Source: Vampirovibrio chlorellavorus (GTDB lineage: Bacteria > Cyanobacteriota > Vampirovibrionia > Vampirovibrionales > Vampirovibrionaceae). From it: a stretch of DNA of 64,000 nt. Positions 56,028 through 64,000 of the stretch are shown here, in pieces (position 1 is the stretch's first letter; the number at the start of each line of letters is the position of its first letter). Under the pieces are notes generated by a model that ran no database searches, had not been told where the DNA came from, and saw only the letters and a program-made list of their open reading frames with translations. The stretch covers positions 280,606-344,605 of the forward strand of contig CAIPMU010000012.1 in the NCBI GenBank assembly GCA_903866275.1. Reading direction: 5' to 3'. A program made the translations under genes and the position numbers.

Positions 56028-57323
56028 ATGGGATTTTATGGTGGCTATCCGGGTATGAACAGCCCGATTTCCTATAACTATTACAATGATTTTGTGAACA
56101 GCGGACTGGTGCCATCTCAGGCTGGACAGATGCCTGCAGCGCCAGGGCAGGCGAACACAGCTGCCCACGGTCAGCCACAGGCGAAGAAGAGCGGGTTTGG
56201 TGCATTTTTCAGCGGGGTTAAAAACGGCTTCGCCAATATGGTGAAAAGCTTTTTTACCATCCCCGGCTTTTTGCTAACGGCTGCCTCGGTTGCCGGTGTG
56301 GCCTTTTTAGGTGCAGGTATGCTGCTTCCATTAATTGCCCTGGGTGTCGGGGTTGGCGGCTATCAGTTAATCAAAGGCGCTATCAACGGTGACGCTGAAA
56401 AGATGGGTGAAGGGGTATTTACGTTAGGTGCAACCCTGTTGGCTGGCAAGTTAACCCCCAATAAGGTTGGCCCCCATGAGCTGGCTGATACTTCTTTGCT
56501 GGGCAAACTAAAAGCCCCATTTATCGGAAAAGGAGCGTTCAAGGATCCTGATGTGACTTACTGGCAGGCGTTGCGCAATGAGACAGACACGGCATTAGCC
56601 AATATCAAAGGAAAATTTTTCGCCAAGGCCAAGCCTGCAGTTCCCGATAAGCCAGTCCCGCTGACAGCGGAAAATCTGAAGACTCACACTGAGTCTTCGG
56701 CATCCGAGCATTCTGGTGGCCCTGGCAGTCAATCTTCCGTTGATTCCTGGCATACTGCCCGTGAAATTCAGTCGGAGCGGGGCCTGGAATTAACAAAATC
56801 TCCGACAGCAGGCCCTGTTTCAGTGCCTGACTCGCCTCCTACGCCACCAGTGCAACCAGAATCCGCATGCGGAAGAAAACAACTTTCTTTGCAGTCAATG
56901 ACATCTGATGTTACTGATGAAACGGCTTCGGTTTCTTCATTTAAGAGCCTCCCTGCCGAGGCTACTCCCGCAAAACCGACGATGAGGGAACGGCTTTTTG
57001 GGCGGAGAGAGCAGGCTGCCAAGCCAACAGCCAATATGGATGAGACAGCCGAAGTTGAAACAGTAAAGACGCCGGGCTTCTTGAAAACTCGGTGGAACTA
57101 CTGGACGCGTGAATATCCCGGTCTGAAGGAAACGCAAAACTGGTTCCGTGGTAAATCAACCACTTCTGACTCGGGAGCCGCCGGATCGGGCACTGACTGG
57201 AGTCAGCTGTCTGCCAGCGATAGGTTTCAAAAGATGACCAAATTGGTGAAAGAAGCTAATATGGGCAGTTCGGCGGTATTTGGGGCTACCCCCTATACCA
57301 GTGGGAGTAAAAATCCGGCATAG
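56028..57323 (+). CDS. Glycine-rich hydrophobic-core protein, paralogue A
   Basis: 431 aa from the ATG with GGGGG just upstream; a GTG at 56007 is less likely. The first 50 residues are Tyr/Asn/Pro/Gly-rich (FYGGYPGMNSPIS). A hydrophobic, Gly/Ala-rich core (about 72-148) contains GFLLTAASVAGVAFLGAGMLLPLIALGVGVGGYQL split over two helices, then NGDAEKMGEGVFTLGA. The long tail is Ser/Pro/Thr-rich and ends in a helical WSQLSASDRFQKMTKLV. It matches the next gene through the core. No known family; a membrane-inserting or secreted protein is conceivable. Confidence 0.7.
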   Translation: MGFYGGYPGMNSPISYNYYNDFVNSGLVPSQAGQMPAAPGQANTAAHGQPQAKKSGFGAFFSGVKNGFANMVKSFFTIPGFLLTAASVAGVAFLGAGMLLPLIALGVGVGGYQLIKGAINGDAEKMGEGVFTLGATLLAGKLTPNKVGPHELADTSLLGKLKAPFIGKGAFKDPDVTYWQALRNETDTALANIKGKFFAKAKPAVPDKPVPLTAENLKTHTESSASEHSGGPGSQSSVDSWHTAREIQSERGLELTKSPTAGPVSVPDSPPTPPVQPESACGRKQLSLQSMTSDVTDETASVSSFKSLPAEATPAKPTMRERLFGRREQAAKPTANMDETAEVETVKTPGFLKTRWNYWTREYPGLKETQNWFRGKSTTSDSGAAGSGTDWSQLSASDRFQKMTKLVKEANMGSSAVFGATPYTSGSKNPA

Positions 57324-57400
57324 CCACAAGCTCATATAATGCTGATCGTACATTCTGTTCAGAGCAAGTTCTACGAATCATCATGATGAAAGGAATTCCA

Positions 57401-57442
57401 ATGAGCCAATTCATTGAAATGCAGTTGGGTGAAGCCTTCTAA
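57401..57442 (+). CDS. Tiny ORF 2 (13 codons)
   Basis: MSQFIEMQLGEAF, with AAAGGAA seven bases before the ATG, ends CTTCTAAC followed by TCCTATGCTTGTA. The flanking bases mirror tiny ORF 1 and a terminator follows. It lies about 80 bases after paralogue A and 330 bases before paralogue B. Confidence 0.4.
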   Translation: MSQFIEMQLGEAF

Positions 57443-57475
57443 CTCCTATGCTTGTACCCAAGAAAATTACTGAAG

Positions 57476-57504
57476 GCCGCCTCACAAGAGACGGCTTTTT
57501 TTTT
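57476..57504 (+). terminator. Terminator after tiny ORF 2
   Basis: GCCG/CGGC plus CTC/GAG pairing around ACAA, followed by nine T residues. Different stem from the 55319/55667 pair but the same position relative to the tiny ORF. Confidence 0.8.
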
Positions 57505-57772
57505 GCTGAAAAGAGCAACGGATAAACAACTGAATGAAACGGCATTGTTTTTCGGATCAGAGCCCCATCGAGCTTGGGGCTAAAGCGTCATTCTGATTGA
57601 ATATAACCTCTGAAATTCTGGAAGGAATATTTAAAGGTCTGTGTAAATACAGTTTACAAAACTAGCATCAAAATATGAAAGTTGTTTTTAATGCAAGTAT
57701 ACCGTGGGAGTTAAGTAGTTCAGTTTTTATTTCAGAAGTGAGTGGTACAAGATAAGAATAGGGGTGTGTTTT

Positions 57773-58723
57773 ATGGGTAGTGTATCAGGTTACAATCCTT
57801 ATAGCAGTTATATTAATCCTCCTAGTCCAGGCACTGCGGTGTCCGGCGGCTCAGCACAGGAACAGGGTGCTATTTTCCCCAGCAGTTCTCCGCCTGCTGA
57901 ACAGCCGAAAAAGAGCGGTGGTATAGGTGGTTTCTTCAAGGGGATTATTAAAGGTGTTGTTCACACCGTCAAAAGTCTCTGTACACCAAAAGGGCTGTTG
58001 ATGGCCGCTGCGGGTGTCGCTGCCTGCGTGGCATTCCCGGTGGCGGGTCCGTTGCTGTTGGGTGGTGCCGCAGTGTTATCCGGCGGCTCCAAGGTGGTCA
58101 AAGGCCTTGCCTCCGGTGATACTGAAGCGGCTGGCGAAGGCTTTCTGACTGCTGGTTTAGGTGCCGTGGGTATTAAAGCTTCTGGTGCGTTAAGTGCCGG
58201 TAAGGTAGCTGGCGCAGCTGACGAAGCCACAGCTGCTACGTCCGCTGACGATGCTGCTGCAGCTTCTAAAGGTGGTTTTTTGAGCAAGTTAAATCCTTTT
58301 AAATCGAGTAAACCTGCAGCTGCAGATGAAGCCACAGCAACCACCACAGCTTCCGAGTCTACTGCTGTCGCCGCTGCACCCTCTAAAACACCGCTTGCAG
58401 ATGGCTTGACTTCAGGTCAACCGAAAATGGTAGAAGTACCGACTGGTGCATTTATCAAGCGTGCTGATGGTGTAATGATTCAGGAAACAAAAATGGTACC
58501 AGCGGATGCTGCAGTTGCAACGGAGGCTGCGTCATCGACAGTCAAGCCTTCCAGTTTATTCCAACGGGCTAAGGCGGATTTATCTCTGGCAGATGCTAAA
58601 GCCAGACTGGGGCAAGGTGTTACGGACTGGAAATCAGCAGATGGGGCAATCGCAAAAATCAAAACACTCCCGCTGGCCACCACTCCCGCAGTGTTGAGCA
58701 CGGCGGCTCCCTCGGACCAATAG
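57773..58723 (+). CDS. Glycine-rich hydrophobic-core protein, paralogue B
   Basis: 316 aa from the ATG with AGGGG eight bases upstream (a GTG at 57764 opens the frame). N-terminus SVSGYNPYSSYINPPSPG parallels paralogue A. The core KGLLMAAAGVAACVAFPVAGPLLLGGAAVLSGGSKVVKGLASGDTEAAGEGFLTAGLGAVG aligns with A over about 75 residues. The rest is Ala/Thr-rich with Lys patches. No signal peptide. It ends before a strong terminator. Confidence 0.7.
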   Translation: MGSVSGYNPYSSYINPPSPGTAVSGGSAQEQGAIFPSSSPPAEQPKKSGGIGGFFKGIIKGVVHTVKSLCTPKGLLMAAAGVAACVAFPVAGPLLLGGAAVLSGGSKVVKGLASGDTEAAGEGFLTAGLGAVGIKASGALSAGKVAGAADEATAATSADDAAAASKGGFLSKLNPFKSSKPAAADEATATTTASESTAVAAAPSKTPLADGLTSGQPKMVEVPTGAFIKRADGVMIQETKMVPADAAVATEAASSTVKPSSLFQRAKADLSLADAKARLGQGVTDWKSADGAIAKIKTLPLATTPAVLSTAAPSDQ

Positions 58724-58750
58724 TTACTCTCCCACCCACCATACAACGCG

Positions 58751-58788
58751 AAAACCGGGATGATGCCAACGCATCGCCCGGTTTTTGC
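58751..58788 (+). terminator. Intrinsic terminator of paralogue B
   Basis: AAAACCGGG (58751-58759) and CCCGGTTTT (58777-58785) stem with an internal GATG/CATC, then T-rich. Confidence 0.85.
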
Positions 58789-58961
58789 ATGTGCCTGCTG
58801 AAGGGCAAGATATATAGGGAATGGCCTGAAAGCGGTTACTCAAGGGGGCATTCCAGCGGCAAAGTGGCTTTAAAAGAAGGTCTTTTCAATTCGTCCTTTA
58901 GCTTCCCGTGTCTTTGCAGTATGGTAGTGTCATTCATCCATCAACCTGCAGGAGAGTTCTC

Positions 58962-59840
58962 ATGACTGAGCTGAAACCCGCCCCCGCCGTCATTCGCGTC
59001 GCCCATAGCCCGGATTCTGACGATGCTTTTATGTTCTGGGCGTTGGCCCACCATAAGGTGGATACCGAAGGTCTAACCTTTGAACACACCCTGACGGATA
59101 TTGAAACCCTCAATCAGGAAGCGCTGAAAGGCACTTACGAGCTGACCGCCATTTCGTATCACGCTTACGCCAAATTGATGGACAAATATGCGCTTCTGAA
59201 CGTCGGTTCCAGCATTGGCGACAAGTATGGCCCAGTGGTTATCGCCAAGAAACCGTTCACCAAGGAAGCGTTGCGCAATGTGACGGTGGCTGTGCCCGGT
59301 GAAATGACCACCGCCTATCTGGCACTCAAAATCTGGGATCCTGAGCTGAAAACGCAGGTGGTGCCTTTTGATCAGATTATGGACAGGGTAGAAAGCGGCG
59401 AGTTTGAAGCCGGTTTGATTATTCACGAAGGCCAGTTGACCTATCAGCAGCAAGGCTTCGTAAAAGTCGTGGATCTCGGTGAGTGGTGGTTTGAAGAAAC
59501 CAACCTGACCCTGCCGCTCGGCAGCAACGCCATCCGTCTGGATCTGGGTGATGAGCTGATCCAGAAAATTGGTCGCGTCCTCAAACGCAGCATTGAGCAT
59601 GGCCTGCAGCACCGGGAAGAGGCGCTGGATTACGCCATGCAGTTTGCTCGGGGATTGGATCGCGAGACGGCAGATACCTTTGTGGGCATGTATGTTAATG
59701 AAATGACCCTGGACGCGGATATTGAGATTCGCAAGGCCGTGAAGCTCTTACTCTGGCGTGGCTTTGGTGCCGGTGTTTTGCCTGAGAAGGTTGAACCCCA
59801 CTTCGTGGATGTGTTGCCGGAACTGGCACCCGCCCAGTAA
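58962..59840 (+). CDS. MqnA/MqnD-family protein (1,4-dihydroxy-6-naphthoate synthase-like)
   Basis: 292 aa from the ATG with AGGAG upstream. HSPDSDDAFMFWAL, the SYHAYAKLMDKYALLNVGSSIGDKYGPVV block and VPGEMTTAYLAL match the menaquinone futalosine-pathway enzyme MqnD, a periplasmic-binding-protein fold without signal peptide. It stands alone here; whether it makes dihydroxynaphthoate or is a relative of unknown function needs the rest of the pathway. Confidence 0.8.
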   Translation: MTELKPAPAVIRVAHSPDSDDAFMFWALAHHKVDTEGLTFEHTLTDIETLNQEALKGTYELTAISYHAYAKLMDKYALLNVGSSIGDKYGPVVIAKKPFTKEALRNVTVAVPGEMTTAYLALKIWDPELKTQVVPFDQIMDRVESGEFEAGLIIHEGQLTYQQQGFVKVVDLGEWWFEETNLTLPLGSNAIRLDLGDELIQKIGRVLKRSIEHGLQHREEALDYAMQFARGLDRETADTFVGMYVNEMTLDADIEIRKAVKLLLWRGFGAGVLPEKVEPHFVDVLPELAPAQ

Positions 59841-59859
59841 AACGCAGTATTACAGCCCT

Positions 59860-59897
59860 AAAAAACGTCACGTTCCGCTCGGTTCGTGACGTTTTTT
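59860..59897 (+). terminator. Intrinsic terminator of the MqnD-like gene
   Basis: AAAAAACGTCACG and CGTGACGTTTTTT form a near-perfect 13-bp stem flanked by A and T runs. Confidence 0.9.
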
Positions 59898-59965
59898 CTG
59901 TTTTGGCAAATTTGGTAGCCGCTAAAGGCTCCAATCAAGCCCTATGCAGGCGGATGATCGATGCC

Positions 59966-60289
59966 TTATTCTTCCATGCTCATTGCCGTCAGGATCAGCC
60001 CCAACAGTAGACTAACCCCAAAATAGGCACAGACCCACCCTGCGGCGATGGTCAATAAAAAGGCTGTGGTGGTTTGCCAGGGGTACTTTTCGGCGATTAA
60101 GCCGCACTTGGTCAACACATAGCGCAATCCGAGAAAGGGGCAGCCTGATGCCGCTAAAGTGTCCCCCACTTCCAGATCGGGCTCACTGAAGCCTTCGGCG
60201 CTGTTCGTCTGGGCATGGTGGACTGCCTGTTGAATATCCGGGTCAGGAGCTTGCTCAAACACTTCCGAAGAGGATGATTCTGGCGACAT
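59966..60289 (-). CDS. Small membrane protein, unknown
   Basis: 107 aa: a polar Glu/Ser-rich first half, then two hydrophobic helices at the C-terminus (TTAFLLTIAAGWVCAYFGVSLLLGLIL). AGGAACC lies before the ATG. No family recognised. Confidence 0.55.
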   Translation of the reverse strand: MSPESSSSEVFEQAPDPDIQQAVHHAQTNSAEGFSEPDLEVGDTLAASGCPFLGLRYVLTKCGLIAEKYPWQTTTAFLLTIAAGWVCAYFGVSLLLGLILTAMSMEE

Positions 60290-60460
60290 TGTGGGTTCCT
60301 TTATAGTCTGTTCCAGTAAAATCGACCTAGTGAACGATAAATCGAATGTCCATTCAAGACTACTGTACTATCGGCAATCCGGGAAAATACTGTAGTCCAA
60401 TTTCGGAACTTCCATAAAAACAATAAAAACAAGTAAAATAAGGTTACAACTCATGGGAGT

Positions 60461-60727
60461 ATGGGAAAGAGGCATCCAGTCATGCGCGAAATGGACGGCT
60501 ACCAATTCATCGGATATTACGGCATCTTTTACTTGTTTCTGGTGCTGATTACCCTGATTAGCTTCATTCCTGCGGTTCATCAGGCCATAGAGCCTGTGGT
60601 GGGGCTCATATTCCCGATAGCTCGAAATAACTCGCCACTCAAGTTTTTTATCGTGATGAGCGTGATGTACTGGGGCATGGTCCTGTTTTATACCCTGGTC
60701 ATTCAGAAGACCAAGCTAAAGTTTTAG
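60461..60727 (+). CDS. Small two-helix membrane protein, unknown
   Basis: Up to 88 aa. Helices at about 19-38 and 62-82 flank a short loop. The start may be the ATG at 60482, which has AGAGG upstream. Positively charged C-terminus (QKTKLKF). No family recognised. Confidence 0.55.
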   Translation: MGKRHPVMREMDGYQFIGYYGIFYLFLVLITLISFIPAVHQAIEPVVGLIFPIARNNSPLKFFIVMSVMYWGMVLFYTLVIQKTKLKF

Positions 60728-60887
60728 GGCTGCAGCTGGCAAACTGGCGAAGTTTCTTCGCGGGAGCCGAGCTGTGGGGGCAGATTCTGGACAGGGGCGC
60801 TTTTTTTTTCTATGCTGGTCCTCAGAGGTTTGCATCCATGCCCACCGAATTGGCTGGATGCTCAACACAGTGAACGCTGAGGATTTT

Positions 60888-61331
60888 ATGGAACAGCAGA
60901 CAGACGCTCAGGCATTTCAGAAGTACTTTACGCTGGAAGAGGCGGTGAAGATGCTGCCTGCCATCCAGGAGATGTTGAGTCTGGCGCAACGCGAGATCGA
61001 TTCATTGCGGGATGACGTAATTCTGAGTAAGCGCCTGCTGTTGGCTCGGCGCAGTAGTGGGCGAAATCCGGATGAGGGTGAAGCCGCCCTGTTGCAGCAG
61101 AAATTCGAGCGTTTTGAAGAGACACTGCAGCGTTGGGTCGCCTTTTTTGCCCAGCAGGGGATTATTCTGCGGGATGTGGATTCAGGGTTGATTGATTTCC
61201 CCTACCGCGCCGAGAGTAACCAGCAGGATTATTTGCTCTGCTGGCGACCCGATGAGGACGGCATTTTTTACTTTCATGGGCTTCATGAAGGCTTCAAGGG
61301 CCGTCATCCCATCAGTCTGCTCCCGGATTAA
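60888..61331 (+). CDS. DUF2203 protein
   Basis: 147 aa. KYFTLEEAVKMLPAIQEML and the LLCWRPDEDGIFYFHGLHEGFKGRHPI end are the DUF2203 signature. Function unknown. GAGG seven bases before the ATG. The frame opens further upstream at 60774, but that part lacks support. Confidence 0.85.
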   Translation: MEQQTDAQAFQKYFTLEEAVKMLPAIQEMLSLAQREIDSLRDDVILSKRLLLARRSSGRNPDEGEAALLQQKFERFEETLQRWVAFFAQQGIILRDVDSGLIDFPYRAESNQQDYLLCWRPDEDGIFYFHGLHEGFKGRHPISLLPD

Positions 61332-61377
61332 TCGGTCATCCCCAGCCCACCCTAATGAGAGAGAGCGAGTTATCCGT

Positions 61378-62085
61378 TTGAAGGCACAGAATCAACCTGT
61401 CAATTCCAAAAGTGGTCTAAATCGTGACAAGAAAGGGACCAGGGGAATTTTGGGCTGGTCAACAATTGTGCTTTTGCTGTTGGGGGGTGTCTGGTGTTAC
61501 TCCGTTGTTTCTGAGGTGGGCTGGATGGGTCTGTTTCATGTCGCTGGCAAAACCAGCATCCACGAAACCGTCCGCTTGCTGGAACAGCCGGTTTATAAGA
61601 TTAAGAAAAAGCAGGAGCTGCTTGGCGTCAACGTCTTACGCATTATCAGTAAACGTCAGCCTGAGGAATTTCTGGTGCTGGACGGGGTTTCTCGTTCGAT
61701 GGTGGATAAGGTTTATGGGAAGGAGCCTGATCTGGCCTGGGCAAACCTGATGGCCAACCAGTTGATCAAGCTCCGCCAGTCCGGGGACGGAAGCCTTCCC
61801 ATTACGGTGAATGTGCAAGGGGTGAAAACATTGGACGCCGGACTGATCCAGCATCTTCAGGAACAATACCCCTATTGGCAACTGGAAGTGCAATTCAAGC
61901 TAAGTAATGAGTCTTCGCCCCGCGCCTATCAAGCTGGCGTGATAAGGCATATCCAGGCTGGTCAGCCAGATAGTGGAACAGGTAGCGGCAAAGACACGCT
62001 GGTTGTGGGCTACGCGCAAAAAGAAGCTTTTCAGAAGGATTTGTTGCTCGATTTAATGACCCATCTACAATTCGAGCAGCACTAG
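61378..62085 (+). CDS. Unrecognised membrane-anchored protein
   Basis: About 235 aa from a TTG (Leu codon in MKAQNQ context) with GAGAGAGCGAG upstream; the frame is open from 61192. A membrane helix lies at about 28-45 (GWSTIVLLLLGGVWCYSVV). The soluble part (from 60) has repeated strands and helices, SKRQPEEFLVLDG. It follows the DUF2203 gene and precedes the SDR gene by seven bases, so one operon. No family recognised. Confidence 0.55.
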   Translation: MKAQNQPVNSKSGLNRDKKGTRGILGWSTIVLLLLGGVWCYSVVSEVGWMGLFHVAGKTSIHETVRLLEQPVYKIKKKQELLGVNVLRIISKRQPEEFLVLDGVSRSMVDKVYGKEPDLAWANLMANQLIKLRQSGDGSLPITVNVQGVKTLDAGLIQHLQEQYPYWQLEVQFKLSNESSPRAYQAGVIRHIQAGQPDSGTGSGKDTLVVGYAQKEAFQKDLLLDLMTHLQFEQH

Positions 62086-62091
62086 CCAGCC

Positions 62092-63069
62092 ATGCGGATT
62101 TTTCTCACCGGGGCCACCGGCTTTGTGGGCCGCAACTATCTGGAGTGGGTGCTGCGCCATCATCCTGATTGCCAGATCACTTGCCTGGTTCGGGATCCGC
62201 AGAAAGCAGCGGCCCAGTGGCCTCAATCTCCCCGACAGATTCGCTGGCTGGCCGGGGATTTGTTACAACCGGATACCTATCAGGCTGATCTGCAAGAGGC
62301 CGAGCTGGTGGTGCATGCGGCGGCACTGGTCAGTTTGCGCAACGGCCCCGAATTTTATACCCAAAACACCGAGGCCACCCGGCAACTGCTCGGCGTGCTG
62401 AGTGAGAGCAACGCACTCCAGCGGCTCGTTTTCGTGGGGAGCATCTCCGCCATTGACCGCCCACCCGGCTTGCCCGCGCAAGGTCCTCTGACTGACACCT
62501 CGCCGCCGCATCCCAACACGGATTATGGCCGTTCCAAATGGCAAGCCGAGGAGGCCATCCGGGCCAGAGGCTTGCCCTATGTCATTCTGCGGCCCGCCTA
62601 TATTTATGGCCCACACCCCAGAGCGAACTCCAGTATGGACAAGCTGATCCGCCATGTGCAAGCGGGGGCGCATTACACCCGCTATCCGTTTCCGGGTCGG
62701 GCCAGCGCCATTTATGCCGAAGATCTGGCCCAAATGCTGTGGCTGGCAGGCGTGCATCCGGCGGTGGAGAATCAAAGCTTTTTTATCAGCGATCCCCAGT
62801 CCGTGCCGGTGGCTCAAGCCTTCGCGGATGTGGCCCGCGCCCTCGGGCAGCCGTATGTTTCTCACGAAATAAGCCCGGAGCGTTTGATGCGGATGAAACG
62901 CACACTCTTGCATCGCCATCCCGATAGCCTGATTTTACGCATTCTGTTTGAAGATTACTTCCTCTGCGATCCCTCCCGCTGGTATCAACTTACAGGCTGT
63001 CTGCCTCAAGTGGGTTACACCGAGGGTGTTGAGCGCACGGTCCGTTCGGTAGGTAAGCTGAATAAATAG
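62092..63069 (+). CDS. NAD-dependent epimerase/dehydratase (extended SDR)
   Basis: 325 aa. MRIFLTGATGFVGRNYL is the nucleotide-binding start; AAALVSLR, SISAIDRP and YGRSKWQAEEAI (YxxxK catalytic pair) follow the extended short-chain dehydrogenase pattern. Substrate unknown; possibilities are a sugar nucleotide or a hydroxysteroid-like ketone. Seven bases after the preceding gene. Confidence 0.87.
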   Translation: MRIFLTGATGFVGRNYLEWVLRHHPDCQITCLVRDPQKAAAQWPQSPRQIRWLAGDLLQPDTYQADLQEAELVVHAAALVSLRNGPEFYTQNTEATRQLLGVLSESNALQRLVFVGSISAIDRPPGLPAQGPLTDTSPPHPNTDYGRSKWQAEEAIRARGLPYVILRPAYIYGPHPRANSSMDKLIRHVQAGAHYTRYPFPGRASAIYAEDLAQMLWLAGVHPAVENQSFFISDPQSVPVAQAFADVARALGQPYVSHEISPERLMRMKRTLLHRHPDSLILRILFEDYFLCDPSRWYQLTGCLPQVGYTEGVERTVRSVGKLNK

Positions 63070-63131
63070 TATTACTTAATACAAATCAAATATTTCAATT
63101 GACATGCTAAGCTTTTCAACTGAAATTAGTC

Positions 63132-63821
63132 CTACAAATAAAAACATTTTAAAAGAAGATACAAGTAAAAAAAGCCCATAATAAAAGGCATTATGGATAA
63201 TCGAATTGATTTGTTTAAGTCGAGACCACCTGTGAAAAATAAACTAATGGAGTAAATGAGCATATTTAGGATGAGCAGTCCGATTTTGAGTATTGTATGG
63301 TAAAACGGCCAATCTTTTGTGTAAAAACCATTATGCAGCAAAATGTAAACCAGTAAAGGATATAACATACTGGTGATTGCAAAAGGAAACAGCGTTAAAA
63401 AAATGCTTTGTTTTGTTCTGAATTTTCCGGTCAGAAAGAGAAAACGGAGTGTACACATGCAAAATAAAATCAGACTGATTATGGGTACGAATAAAGACAT
63501 ACCGGGAAACATAAAAAGAAGAACAGCAGCCACTATGCCGCCAGGCCCATCGCAGTTGTCTGGGTATTTCTTGCAAGCTTCAGACTGGGTTTCAAATTCG
63601 TAATGAATAGGAAGGCAAAATCCATAAGCCGATCCAATAGAAAAGATTGCCAGACCAAGAAATGTGAGTAAAAGTACACCTGTAATCGAATTCATCTTAC
63701 TGCTTTTAAATTGAACAATGAAGCTATCAATTCGAGCTTTGTAAGCGATAGTTGCTTTCAGGAGAATTTTCCAGGATGCTGATATTTTTGATCCAAGCAA
63801 ATAAGTGTTTTTATCTGTCAT
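63132..63821 (-). CDS. AT-rich multi-pass membrane protein, unknown
   Basis: 229 aa with about five or six hydrophobic stretches (ITGVLLLTFLGLAIFSIGSAYGF; VAAVLLFMFPGMSLFVPIISLILFCMC; FAITSMLYPLLVYILL; ILNMLIYSISLFF; LSIMPFIMGFFYLYLLL). The gene is clearly more AT-rich than the window average and lies between an SDR gene and an insertion sequence, suggesting recent acquisition. No family recognised. Confidence 0.55.
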   Translation of the reverse strand: MTDKNTYLLGSKISASWKILLKATIAYKARIDSFIVQFKSSKMNSITGVLLLTFLGLAIFSIGSAYGFCLPIHYEFETQSEACKKYPDNCDGPGGIVAAVLLFMFPGMSLFVPIISLILFCMCTLRFLFLTGKFRTKQSIFLTLFPFAITSMLYPLLVYILLHNGFYTKDWPFYHTILKIGLLILNMLIYSISLFFTGGLDLNKSIRLSIMPFIMGFFYLYLLLKCFYL

Positions 63822-63859
63822 GGTTTTTCCGCTCTTGATAATCTGTACCTGTATTAAAT

Positions 63860-64000
63860 TGACAGGCGTCCGAAAATTAGGGCCAGTTGAGTGTAGAGAT
63901 TTTCCTCTAGAATTAAAAGCAGGAGAATCTCGAAATGAAGAAGAGCCGTTTTACCGAAGAGCAGATCGTCAAAGCCTTGCAAGCTGTGGAAACCGGTGGC
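63860..64000 (+). mobile_element. IS3-family insertion sequence, left end (truncated by window)
   Basis: A candidate terminal repeat begins TGACAGGCGTCCGAAAATTAG at about 63860, followed after 75 bases by the transposase OrfA start. The rest lies outside the window. Confidence 0.7.
63935..64000 (+). CDS. IS3-family transposase OrfA, N-terminal fragment
   Basis: The frame starts MKKSRFTEEQIVKALQAVE, the helix-turn-helix opening typical of IS3/IS407-group OrfA. AGGAG precedes the ATG. The gene runs off the window, so completeness is unknown. Confidence 0.85.
   Translation, partial: MKKSRFTEEQIVKALQAVETGG

Overview
The window reads as a continuous bacterial chromosome segment of middling GC. 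It has dense coding with both strands in use, short intergenic gaps, two tRNA genes and no phage or CRISPR content. A TolC-type outer-membrane efflux gene, type IV pilin-like genes and a surface amino-sugar module point to a Gram-negative cell with a decorated surface. An ETF/ETF-quinone oxidoreductase operon and an MqnD-like gene suggest quinone-linked metabolism, probably with menaquinone. The mixture is compatible with a non-photosynthetic cyanobacterial relative (Vampirovibrionia/Melainabacteria type), but nothing seen here proves that placement.

Layout. 0-6.4 kb: dipeptide epimerase, a GT2-like glycosyltransferase and the operon etfB-etfA-ETF:QO. 6.4-7.2 kb: a gene-poor stretch with initiator tRNA-fMet and two minus-strand terminators. 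7.2-16.8 kb: housekeeping genes (rmuC, a GGDEF protein, a radical SAM enzyme, an orphan RelE/ParE-like toxin, tsaD, a TPR gene with aroK-aroB, recR, ybaB). 17-24.4 kb: an accessory zone with a frameshifted prepilin, tRNA-Ser(CGA), a long TPR protein and several unrecognised proteins around a subtilisin-like protease. 24.4-29.7 kb: a Cys-free ArsR regulator divergent from a three-gene ABC/HlyD/TolC exporter. 30-35.8 kb: an ankyrin protein and a minor-pilin locus whose largest member joins a pilin N-terminus to a von Willebrand A-like domain.

35.8-42 kb: a surface-sugar locus with a PseB-type dehydratase, HisH/HisF homologues, a PseA/WbpG-type amidotransferase, a methyltransferase and an aldo/keto reductase. 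HisH/HisF here probably supply ammonia for an acetamidino sugar and not histidine synthesis. 42.4-46.5 kb: class II fructose-bisphosphate aldolase, a CelD-like GNAT gene coupled to an unknown gene, and a pair of overlapping small genes. 46.6-48.8 kb: a mosaic protein (collagen-like triplets, a 60-bp Thr/Pro repeat array, a vWF-D-like domain) and a smaller relative at its N-terminus. 49-54.7 kb: GT-C glycosyltransferase, methyltransferase, lytic transglycosylase, DUF2721 and mgtE.

54.7-58.8 kb is the least conventional stretch. Two paralogous proteins with a glycine-rich hydrophobic core are each preceded by a 12-13-codon ORF with a strong ribosome binding site and then an intrinsic terminator; a further copy of the terminator stands alone upstream. 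58.9-63 kb holds an MqnD-like gene, small membrane proteins, a DUF2203 gene and an SDR epimerase. The window ends with an AT-rich membrane-protein gene and the start of an IS3-family insertion sequence.
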